In this document: positions 37,786-45,835 of the stretch, in pieces
How the letters are laid out: the number at the start of each line of letters is the position of its first letter
How positions within the stretch are numbered: the stretch's first letter is position 1
From: Olavius algarvensis spirochete endosymbiont
Lineage (GTDB): Bacteria > Spirochaetota > Spirochaetia > DSM-2461
Assembly (NCBI GenBank): GCA_900608495.1
Contig: UWYT01000178.1
Coordinates: 32,932 to 96,931, forward strand
DNA: 64,000 bases
Direction: 5' to 3'
Notes under the pieces: model-generated
Told to the model about the DNA's origin: nothing
What the model saw: the letters and a program-made list of their open reading frames with translations, nothing else
Database searches by the model: none
Position numbers and translations under genes: made by a program

Positions 37786-38796
37786 ATGAGAAAGCACTTT
37801 GTCGCAATTCTACTAATTATTTCCACTGTCCTTTGGGCTTCCGGCTCAACGGAAAAACTGCCTCCTGGACTCTATGCCCAAATCAACACAAACCGAGGGA
37901 AGATGATTTTCATGCTCACCCTGGATGAAACACCTCTAACAGTCGCAAACTTTTGCGGTCTCGCCGAAGGAACCATATCCAATAAGTTATTTGACCCTGG
38001 GATACCATATTTTGACGACCTCTCCTTCTATCGAGAAGCTCCGAACTACGCGGTTTTTTCGGGGGATCCTCTGGAAAATGGAACAGGAGGTCCTGGATAC
38101 AGCATCCCCAGAGAAACGCAAACTCAAATCAGCGCCTCTGAACCTGGAATACTGACAATGGACGGATATATAACCGAATCTGCAGGCAGTCGCTTCTTCA
38201 TCACACAGCAAGGCGACCGCTTTTTAGATACTAAATACACGGCATTCGGCAAACTGGTTTCAGGGAAAGGGACGTTGATGAGAACGCGCAAGGGTGACCG
38301 CATAGAATCGATACGAATATTGAGAATAGAAATACCTGCCATTACTTTCGACGATGTCAAGTTTGCAGAGCTGTATGAGGCGGCCAGATTGGCCGAAATC
38401 GAAAATCTCAAAGAAACTAATCCGAATTTGGCGAGAGCAGTTATCGATTTGGGCGATGAGAGGGAAAAAACTCCAACAGGAATATATTTCGCCGTAAAGG
38501 AAAAGGGAAGCGGCGAGAAGCCCGTTGCTGGTTCCAGAGTATCTGTGCATTATACTGGAATCTTGCTAGACGGCACTGTTTTCGATAGCACCAGCACACG
38601 AGATCAAACCTTTGATTTCACTTTGGGCCAGGACGGAGTAATCCCGGGTTGGTTCGAAATGATAACAGATATGAATCCAGGCGAGATTAGGCAGGTGCTC
38701 ATTCCGCCATATTTGGCTTACGGCGACAAAGGCTATGGACCCATAGAACCCGATAGTTGGCTACTTTTCGAGATGAAGCTGGTTAGTTTTTTTTGA
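37786..38796 (+). CDS. Cyclophilin-FKBP fusion protein, copy 2, with degraded cyclophilin site
   Basis: 336 aa, same layout as the preceding gene: secretion signal (HFVAILLIISTVLWASG), cyclophilin domain, FKBP domain. In the cyclophilin part the active-site block reads FYREAPNYAVFSGDP: the catalytic Arg remains, but the conserved Phe and Gln are replaced, and the His of the HTIFGKV motif is Tyr (KYTAFGKLV). The FKBP half keeps Tyr, Phe-Asp, Val-Ile-Trp and the C-terminal Tyr (VHYTGILLDGTVFDS; GVIPGWFE; AYGDKGYGPIEP). The first domain is therefore probably a binding or scaffold domain. Confidence 0.85.
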   Translation: MRKHFVAILLIISTVLWASGSTEKLPPGLYAQINTNRGKMIFMLTLDETPLTVANFCGLAEGTISNKLFDPGIPYFDDLSFYREAPNYAVFSGDPLENGTGGPGYSIPRETQTQISASEPGILTMDGYITESAGSRFFITQQGDRFLDTKYTAFGKLVSGKGTLMRTRKGDRIESIRILRIEIPAITFDDVKFAELYEAARLAEIENLKETNPNLARAVIDLGDEREKTPTGIYFAVKEKGSGEKPVAGSRVSVHYTGILLDGTVFDSTSTRDQTFDFTLGQDGVIPGWFEMITDMNPGEIRQVLIPPYLAYGDKGYGPIEPDSWLLFEMKLVSFF

Positions 38797-38813
38797 GAGT
38801 AGCAGGTAAAAGG

Positions 38814-40025
38814 CTAACTCCCGGCAATTGAGGTTAACCAGGGAATCGCTATGAAGGTTCCCACGCTGCTACCAACCGAACTCAAAAGAAACACCATCAG
38901 AATGCGAGTAACTCGATTCCTGTACCAGCCTCTTATTCCAAGGATATCTGACTTCAAATTCTCCATATCAGAAACACGCGGCGTGTGAAACATATATTCA
39001 AGAAGTCCGGCCACCATGCCGACACCAATCGTAGGATTTAACGAAGTAAGCGGTGCTCCAAGAAAGCTTATCAGAATAGTCAAGGGATGGGCTAACGCCG
39101 CCAAAGCTCCCACTGCGGCTAAAACGCCGTTGGTAAAAAACCAGATTTTGCCCATTTCAAGCACCCTTTCGAAATCGGACCGGTAGATACCAAATGCAAA
39201 GAGTCCAATAATCAGCGAAGGCAAAATCCATGGTAGGATTTTGCCGTACCATTTTCGCGGCGGAATTATTTCCAACTCCTCTGTCTCAGGACTTCTTTCG
39301 CTAGCAACTATTTCACCCATGAGTTTCACTATGCCCGGCGCATGAGCCGCGCCAACAATGGCTAGTGTCTTTATTCCAGGAGAACTGATTATCTTCGACG
39401 CCAAATAAAAATCTCTTTCGTCTATCAACACTGTTTTGATAGCAGGAAGATATCTAGCTAATTCACTCATCATATTTTGCATCGCATCAGCTTCTTTGAG
39501 TTTCTCAATTTCTGCGGGTTTTGCTCTCTCGCTAGTTAGTACAGAGGCTATGAGGGAGGAAATTAGCTTTAATTTAGACCAAAAACTACTCAATCTCCAC
39601 GCACGGCCCAAAGTCGTCTGTATCGACCTGTCACAGCAGGAAAAAGATATGTTCCTTTCTCTAGCCGCATCGACAGCTGCCTTCATTTCCATACCAGGCT
39701 GAACACCTGTATCCAATCCCATGCGCCGCTGAAAAGACGACAAGGCTAGATTAGCCAGCAACATGAAACCCTGACCCCTCTTCAGGACATTTCCAATATC
39801 CGTACCGGACCACTTACCTTCATCATCCATATTTTTCAAGCGGCCCTCGTCCATCTCCACACAGACATGGTCTGGAGTCTCGATAACTATTGATTTCTCG
39901 ACTTCGGCCAGGCTCTCGGCAGAAATATGAGCGGTTCCAAGTAGAACTATTTCTCTATCGCGGATCCTTATCATTGTCATGGTTTCCGAAATCTTCTCGG
40001 TACTAAACACCTTCATTGATTTCAC
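38814..40025 (-). CDS. TraB-family membrane protein
   Basis: 403 aa. N-terminal TraB/PrgY-like domain about 15-230 (IVLLGTAHISAESLAEVEKS, with GTAH; VCVEMDEGRL; AIVGAAHAPGI, with the GxxH pair) that resembles the metal-binding core of TIKI-type proteases. The C-terminal part has about four membrane segments (WILPSLIIGLFAFGIY; GVLAAVGALAALAHPLTILI). The role in bacteria is not established; homologues process or bind signalling peptides. GTG start overlaps the upstream TPR gene by 4 nt. Confidence 0.83.
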   Translation of the reverse strand: MKSMKVFSTEKISETMTMIRIRDREIVLLGTAHISAESLAEVEKSIVIETPDHVCVEMDEGRLKNMDDEGKWSGTDIGNVLKRGQGFMLLANLALSSFQRRMGLDTGVQPGMEMKAAVDAARERNISFSCCDRSIQTTLGRAWRLSSFWSKLKLISSLIASVLTSERAKPAEIEKLKEADAMQNMMSELARYLPAIKTVLIDERDFYLASKIISSPGIKTLAIVGAAHAPGIVKLMGEIVASERSPETEELEIIPPRKWYGKILPWILPSLIIGLFAFGIYRSDFERVLEMGKIWFFTNGVLAAVGALAALAHPLTILISFLGAPLTSLNPTIGVGMVAGLLEYMFHTPRVSDMENLKSDILGIRGWYRNRVTRILMVFLLSSVGSSVGTFIAIPWLTSIAGS

Positions 40026-41344
40026 ATTCCCTCAAGGGCCGCCCAGGCTAAATCGTACTCCATCTTCCCCGTCCGCATTTTCAAGCGTTCATAAACGGCA
40101 ATGGCTGCCGAAGTGTTGTTTACAGATTCATATATTGCACCCATATAATACCACAGTCTTTCGCGGAGTGATTCGTCAGTCTCCTTGTTCAGAGTGCTTA
40201 TTGCATAATAGTCCGATTTTCTTTCGGCACAAAATCTTATAACCTCGTATTCTGTCTTTCCAATCTCAAGGGTTTGCAAAATTTGCTGGAAAAGCTCATC
40301 TGCCTCGTTTGTTTTCCCCAAACGAAATTTTGACATTGCAACCATCAACTGCAGGGTGTAGTCCTCAGGGTTTTGCTCCGCTGCCTTTGCAAACCACTTC
40401 TCGGACTCCGAATACTCGCCGGCCATCCACTCCAGTTTTCCAAGAGGCATGTAGGCCCAGAAGTATTCTGGACGCTGTTCAATCACTCTAAAATAGTAGT
40501 TTCTAGCCTTTGAAAAACGACGCTGCTCATCATGAAGTCCGGCAAGATAAACCAAGGCAAAAAAATTATCCGAATCCAGTCTCTCAACATTCTCTAAATC
40601 TGCCAAAGCGCCTTCGTAATCCAAAAAATATCGAAGCCGAATTCTGGCCCTGTCCAAATAATGCCATTGGACATCCGGTTCCAGTTCTATTACCTTATCC
40701 AAATCGAGTTCGGCATTTTTGTAGTTCCTTAGAGCCAAATTTATTCTGGATCTGTCCACACGAGCATAGACATATCCAGGATCCAGCTTCACCGCCTTGT
40801 CTAGCAGCGTCAAAGCTAAATCCAGTTGTCCAGATTTTGCCTTAATCCAAGCCATTGCGCTTAGCGCTTCGACATATTCGGGGTTAATTTCCAAGGCCCG
40901 CTGTAGATATGTCGCGGCTTCTTCCCAATTTGAATTTTCGATAGCCAATGTTCCGCGAAACGTCAATATCTCTACCTTACTATCGTCCAACTCAATCGCC
41001 ACTTCAATAGCGAAATCTCTCATCTCAGTATTCCCCACGGCGTGTTCCAATAAAGCGAGATTGTACCATGCCATGGAATTCGATCGATTGTTCTCGATTA
41101 GCTTATTCAGCTGAATTCTGGACTCGTCATATTGTCCTGCATTGTAAAGGAGTACTGAATAAATCAAACGGGATTCGTCGTCAAGGATATCAATGCCTCT
41201 TGCCTCAAAATCAGAGATAAGTGTATCCAAATTATAGGTCCGCTCGGCTGCAGAAGTATCTCGTTCCATTGAAAAACACGAGTAGATGAAGAGCGTGAAG
41301 AGACTGGCTGAGAATGATGGGAGTATTGAAGAGAGACGAAACAT
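40022..41344 (-). CDS. TPR-repeat lipoprotein
   Basis: 440 aa from ATG 41344 (AAGGGG upstream). Signal sequence with a lipobox-like FIYSC near residue 22 points to a lipoprotein. From about 60 onward there are about ten TPR units, for example AWYNLALLEHAVGNTEMRDFA, NSNWEEAATYLQRALEINPE, AKSGQLDLALTLLDKAVKLD and GEYSESEKWFAKAAEQNPED. Likely a scaffold in the envelope; no enzymatic domain. Operon with the TraB protein. The start is near the divergent 200-aa gene. Confidence 0.82.
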   Translation of the reverse strand: MFRLSSILPSFSASLFTLFIYSCFSMERDTSAAERTYNLDTLISDFEARGIDILDDESRLIYSVLLYNAGQYDESRIQLNKLIENNRSNSMAWYNLALLEHAVGNTEMRDFAIEVAIELDDSKVEILTFRGTLAIENSNWEEAATYLQRALEINPEYVEALSAMAWIKAKSGQLDLALTLLDKAVKLDPGYVYARVDRSRINLALRNYKNAELDLDKVIELEPDVQWHYLDRARIRLRYFLDYEGALADLENVERLDSDNFFALVYLAGLHDEQRRFSKARNYYFRVIEQRPEYFWAYMPLGKLEWMAGEYSESEKWFAKAAEQNPEDYTLQLMVAMSKFRLGKTNEADELFQQILQTLEIGKTEYEVIRFCAERKSDYYAISTLNKETDESLRERLWYYMGAIYESVNNTSAAIAVYERLKMRTGKMEYDLAWAALEGM

Positions 41345-41435
41345 AGAATCCCCTTGTTCGGAGCCAATGATAGCCGACCTGCGAATATACAAGCAAGCTT
41401 GCCGAATAAACTCATCGTTGTTAACATTGGAACCG

Positions 41436-42038
41436 ATGAGTCGGCTACCTCTTGGGAGGATATATTTCCCCTTAGCCTATATATTGCTGGCAATTGGGTT
41501 TCTAACAATTCACTATACTAGGGAAAAGCATTTCAGTGCCCTGGTTGACGGAATTGAGATTAGGGGGAAATCCACTGTCGGTACTATATTTTCGTCACCC
41601 AAAATTAGAAAACTGACAGTGAATGCTGCCGGTTTGGAATTGTTGTTTAGTAAGTTGAATACAGCCGCCCTTACAACCGAAGACGAAATCCGTCATCGCT
41701 TAGTGATAAACGGATGGAGCAAGGATGAAAACTCCGTCAATATAATCCTCAGCGACGACGTAGGCATCAAAATCAGTTCGAACGCGTATGATAGAGCTCT
41801 TAATCTAAGTACTATAATCCCCGCAACAATTCCGCCGGTTAAATTTGCCGAATTCCCATTACAGCCTGCCAACAGTGCAGATGTAAAGTTTCTTCAGAAC
41901 AATACCCTTGCAATTAAACTAGATGACATCGAATATGTGGTAACTCTTCCACCAAATTCTCTTTGGGATCCGAAGCTGCGGCGATTGATTGTAAACGCCG
42001 AAATAAATCCCACTCTCGAACTTCCCGATATTCAGTAA
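41436..42038 (+). CDS. Hypothetical single-pass membrane protein, possibly truncated
   Basis: 200 aa from ATG 41436. One N-terminal membrane segment (IYFPLAYILLAIGFLTIHY), then a soluble beta-rich part (GTIFSSPKIRKLTVNAAGLE; VNIILSDDVGIKISSNAYD; DDIEYVVTLPPNSLWDPKLR). I do not recognise the family. The frame stops where a longer domain could continue: coding-like pieces in the other two forward frames follow (up to about 42315), so this may be the 5' part of a frameshifted gene. Divergent from the TPR gene. Confidence 0.5.
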   Translation: MSRLPLGRIYFPLAYILLAIGFLTIHYTREKHFSALVDGIEIRGKSTVGTIFSSPKIRKLTVNAAGLELLFSKLNTAALTTEDEIRHRLVINGWSKDENSVNIILSDDVGIKISSNAYDRALNLSTIIPATIPPVKFAEFPLQPANSADVKFLQNNTLAIKLDDIEYVVTLPPNSLWDPKLRRLIVNAEINPTLELPDIQ

Positions 42039-42918
42039 GAAGCCAGAATAAGTGCCATCGAGTGATTAAATCAGAACAGCTCTCCTTCGGGAACAATTCT
42101 GTAATACTGCCGCCAGCAGGTGAAGCGCCGATGCCCGCAGAAGGTGGAATACTCGCATAATTTCAGGTTCTTGGAACGATGAATTGACGGCTGTCATATT
42201 AATCAATGCGCTGCAAACAAGACAACTGCAATCTCAAATTTCGAGTATCGGATTTGTAGTCACGCTGGGGGCCGTTGGACGACACTCGAGTTTCATTATG
42301 GGAAGCAACCGTTAGGATAGGAAGAAGCATGTTCAGGCCTTGGAAACAGTCACAAGAAGTATTTCTACCGAATCAAAAGGTAACCAACCCAGTTTCTCAT
42401 AAATGGATTTATCGCTTAGTTCACTATGCGAACTAAGATTCACATCTGAAGCGCGACTCGCTTCTTGAGCTTGATTAGACAAAATCCCCTCATACATAAC
42501 TCCAACAAAGAAATCCTAAGGTAGATTAGCTCCAGGAAGCCGTGGACCTATCGCTAGACGACGATAAAAGTAATCCTGAGCTTAGAGGCAGATATTGAAA
42601 GAATGTCCCGGATTGACGAAGGTTTGTAGCTATTCAATACAAGATGACCAAGTGAACATAGAGTCGTCTATTTCTGCAACTCGATTACTACTAACCGAAT
42701 CCGGGTTAAACCAAAGGAATAGACAGTTTCAGTTCGGTATATCCGAACGAAATCAAGTAAATAAACGATCAAGTTTTTGAACGCGGGACTGCGCGGATGT
42801 ATCATGATGAGCAGCGAAAGATACCCTAAGTTCAGCCACAATGCAGAATGAGAAAGCATCCGGATACTTCACCGTATCCCGCAAAATTCAAATTTCTTAA
42901 CTCGTGAGGGGAGCTGGA
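42039..42918. other. 880-nt gene-poor, probably decayed region
   Basis: No intact gene. Immediately after the membrane-protein stop, the stretch ending PPAGEAPMPAEGGILA (frame 2, to 42160) and the open stretch at 42145-42315 (frame 1, containing SGSWNDELTAVILINALQT) look coding-like and would continue the upstream gene after successive frameshifts. Beyond about 42320 I see only short open frames with no recognisable motif. Confidence 0.45.
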
Positions 42919-43899
42919 CTAATGATGCCCACCGACTACTCTGCAGAGCAAGATTTCCGTCTTGGATTTGCGCAATTCCCTAGGGGCATTACGCAACCAG
43001 GATTCAAGGTCGACTAAGCTTCGTATTGCGGAATCCAATTCGGACTTTCGGTAATTGCGGACACCATCCATATAAGTGTTAAGAACCCTTTTCCCACGCC
43101 CCAGTCCCAATTCAGTGGCCACATTTTCTGGTGTCAGTCCCCCTGATAGCAATGATGCAAAATCACTCAAGCGGACTATAGAACCAATCAGCATCGAGAA
43201 AATTCTATCTCCAGCATTTGAATCCGAACAGTTGTTAAGGGCGTCCAGAACACCGTTCAAGTCTCTTCGGCAAAATCGCTCAAAGAGGCTAAAACCTGTT
43301 TCCTTCCTACTGTGTTCCAGAATTTCATCAACATCGGATTCCAGAATAGTTTTTTTGGAATCCATCGAGAATGCCAGCAGTTCACAAGCCTCACGAAGGA
43401 AGTCGCTGATACCTTCAGTTATATCAAGTAAAAGATCAATGGCTGCCTCTTCGGCCTTCAAACCCTTTTCATTCAGAAATCTCCTCACCCAACCTCTTTT
43501 ATCTCGTTCAAACATTTCCCAAAAAACTTCTATTGCTTTTTTGGGCAACACATTCGCTAAGGTTCTGGGGTACCCCCGAGATCCGGGAATCTCATCGCAG
43601 GTGAATATAAGAATTACTTCCGGAGACGGGGTATCTATATACTGCTTGAAAGTGCGTACATCATTTTCTCCAAGAGCCTGAGCTTCTGCAACAATCACCA
43701 GGCGCCCCATGGAGAAAAGAGAACCGTTTAAGAGATCCGATACAATATCCGAGGCCTGACTATCATACGGGAAATACTCATAAATCTCCGGCGCTTCTCT
43801 GTTCCTATCATGAAGAGCCTGTTTAATAGACAGAATTCTATTACGTTTATGTCCAATTTCTGGTCCCGGGAAAAAGTATACAGGCAAAAGTGTCATCAT
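42919..43899 (-). CDS. holA: DNA polymerase III delta subunit
   Basis: Clamp-loader subunit that opens the beta clamp. 326 aa. Layout of the HolA family: N-terminal YFFPGPEIGHKRNRIL (degenerate nucleotide-fold domain), LVIVAEAQALGENDVRTFKQ, VILIFTCDEIPGSRG, then helical domains II and III (FERFCRRDLNGVLDALNNCS; DSAIRSLVDLESWLRNAPRE). The family is divergent, which lowers certainty a little. Two ATGs at the start; no Shine-Dalgarno sequence. Lies just past the lexA pseudogene and presumably reads from the same upstream transcript or a nearby promoter. Confidence 0.8.
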   Translation of the reverse strand: MMTLLPVYFFPGPEIGHKRNRILSIKQALHDRNREAPEIYEYFPYDSQASDIVSDLLNGSLFSMGRLVIVAEAQALGENDVRTFKQYIDTPSPEVILIFTCDEIPGSRGYPRTLANVLPKKAIEVFWEMFERDKRGWVRRFLNEKGLKAEEAAIDLLLDITEGISDFLREACELLAFSMDSKKTILESDVDEILEHSRKETGFSLFERFCRRDLNGVLDALNNCSDSNAGDRIFSMLIGSIVRLSDFASLLSGGLTPENVATELGLGRGKRVLNTYMDGVRNYRKSELDSAIRSLVDLESWLRNAPRELRKSKTEILLCRVVGGHH

Positions 43900-43956
43900 C
43901 TAGAGCTGGATTAATATTAACGAATCAGAGTCACCAAAGGCTTCGGTGCACGTGCA

Positions 43957-44471
43957 GTGTAACAGATAAGCTGGATTTTTGCCCTGAAGAGGCATACATT
44001 TTTTCATTCTGTAAAACCGGATGACAGTTTCATCAACCATTATTGTTATCCATTCTCCATTTGAGTCTGATAGTTGGATATCGCAATATCTCTATCCGTA
44101 ATTCCAGCGTCAGTCATGCTGTCATTCTCATTAACATGCAGGGTAAATATTCGATCCCTATCGACAACCGGATTGGGAAGATGATGAAGCCGTTGTTGTT
44201 TTCTTACAGTGGAAAGAGGAACACCGGTCGCAATACTGCTGAATAATAGTATCAACACCTGTTGATCTCGTCGGTTTCGCGCGGTGTTATGAGATTGATT
44301 GCTGCCGCAGGATATAAATTCTTCCAACTGCTTTATGTGGCAGTAGACACCTTTGACAGAGATACTGATATCATCGGTAATCTCTTCGGAAGTTAGAGAG
44401 TACTCATTGTTTCTGAAAAAAGACTTAATGATATTGAAGGCTTCTGCCTGTCTTCCAGTGGGTGCCTTCAT
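43957..44471 (-). pseudogene. lexA: LexA repressor pseudogene
   Basis: The first frame gives 141 codons that align with LexA: MKAPTGRQAEAFNIIKSF, helix-turn-helix ISISVKGVYCHIKQLEE, IATGVPLSTV at the cleavage region, and LHVNENDSMTDAGITDRDIA with the catalytic Ser. The frame then stops at 44046, but homology resumes one frame over: ITIMVDETVIRFYRMKKCM and QGKNPAY (to about 43957). Defects: a frameshift/deletion after MENG; the catalytic Lys expected in TVKRF is Ile; the self-cleavage Ala-Gly is Thr-Gly; residues are missing after the recognition helix. Start overlaps the ntrX stop (ATGA). Confidence 0.85.
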
Positions 44472-45835
44472 TTCTTAATCTCAATTCTATATTTTTTTAT
44501 TTTACCATGCAGGTTGCTGGGATATACTCCCATTGCTTGCGCGGTCTTTGCGATGTTGAACCTGTTTTCCTCTAAGCACCGCTCCACCATTCGCTTCTCG
44601 AATAGATTCTTCGCCTCACTAAGTTTCATCCCCTCATACTCTTGATACAACGAAGCCTTGGAAGGCTTCGATCTTGCTTCGCCAAGGTAAAAACGGGCCG
44701 TTTCCTCTGTCACCTCAGCCTCATCAACCAATATAGTAACCCTTTCAATAAAATTCTTCAGCTCACGGATGTTTCCTGGCCAAGAATACTCCATAAGCAA
44801 CCTCATCGCTTCATCGGTAAATCTCAGTTTTGGAACATCATTTCCACTCCTCATTTTTTTATGGAAATAATCAATCAAAATGGGTAAATCGTCTTGTCTT
44901 TCCCTTAAGGAAGGCACGGAGAGGGGTATCACATTCAATCGAAAGTAGAGATCTTCCCGAAAATTCCCCCCTTCAATCTCACGGATGATATTCTTGTTAG
45001 TAGCGCTAATAATCCTAACATCAACATGCAGCTGCTCTTCTCCGCCGACTCTTTCGAAAGTCATTTCCTGAATTGTTCTAAGCATTTTCGCCTGTGCTTC
45101 AAGAGTCATATCCGCAACTTCATCAAGAAAAAGAGTACCACCGTCAGCAAGCTCAAATTTCCCTCGCCGCCTAGCAACCGCATTTGTGAATGCACCCTTC
45201 TCATGCCCAAAGAGTTCACTTTCTATGAGATTTTCGGGAATTGCTGCGCAATTAACCTCGACAAACGAACGAGATGATCGATTGCTTTTCGAGTGAATCA
45301 TCCGCGCAACCAATTCTTTTCCCGTTCCATTCTCGCCAAGTATCATTACTCTCGAATCTGAGGGAGCGCTCTGCGCGATAATCTCACGAATTTTCTGCAT
45401 CTTCTCGGTATTGCCAATCATCTCATCTTCGAGAAATTGATTCTTGCGCAGAGTCGCGTTTTCCCGTTTAAGGAGTTCCAGCTGAATGCTATGTCGGGCA
45501 AGTGTAACCACCCGTCCTAAATCCAAGGGTTTTTCGAGATAGTCGTAAGCTCCAAGCTTAATCGCCTTTACCGCTGTTTCCACTGTGGCATGTCCGGATA
45601 TTATTATCACCTCTACTTCAGGCCGGGTGGACTTGATTTCCATAAGAACATCGATTCCCCCCTTGCCAGGAAGCCAGACATCAAGGAATACGATGTCAAT
45701 TGGATGCCTTTGAAGCAATTTCAAGCCCTCTATTCCATCACTTGCTACATATACTTGGTAACCTTCGTCCCTCAAGATATCTTCAAGCACGTTCTGAATA
45801 GCACTCTCGTCGTCTATAATGAGTATGCTGCTCAT
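44468..45835 (-). CDS. ntrX: Sigma54-dependent response regulator, NtrC/NtrX type
   Basis: 455-aa activator. Receiver 1-120 (DDE, phospho-Asp in VFLDVWLPGKGG, SGHA, EKPLD); AAA+ domain about 135-375 with Walker A GENGTGKE, Walker B GGTLFLDEVAD and sensor II SWPGNIREL; Fis-type helix-turn-helix at the C-terminus (NIAKTAQAMGVYPSNLHGKI). The sigma54-contact loop reads GAFTNA instead of GAFTGA. rpoN lies 3.4 kb upstream in the same run of genes. Overlaps ntrY by 4 nt; NtrX is the usual partner of NtrY-type kinases. Confidence 0.88.
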   Translation of the reverse strand: MSSILIIDDESAIQNVLEDILRDEGYQVYVASDGIEGLKLLQRHPIDIVFLDVWLPGKGGIDVLMEIKSTRPEVEVIIISGHATVETAVKAIKLGAYDYLEKPLDLGRVVTLARHSIQLELLKRENATLRKNQFLEDEMIGNTEKMQKIREIIAQSAPSDSRVMILGENGTGKELVARMIHSKSNRSSRSFVEVNCAAIPENLIESELFGHEKGAFTNAVARRRGKFELADGGTLFLDEVADMTLEAQAKMLRTIQEMTFERVGGEEQLHVDVRIISATNKNIIREIEGGNFREDLYFRLNVIPLSVPSLRERQDDLPILIDYFHKKMRSGNDVPKLRFTDEAMRLLMEYSWPGNIRELKNFIERVTILVDEAEVTEETARFYLGEARSKPSKASLYQEYEGMKLSEAKNLFEKRMVERCLEENRFNIAKTAQAMGVYPSNLHGKIKKYRIEIKK

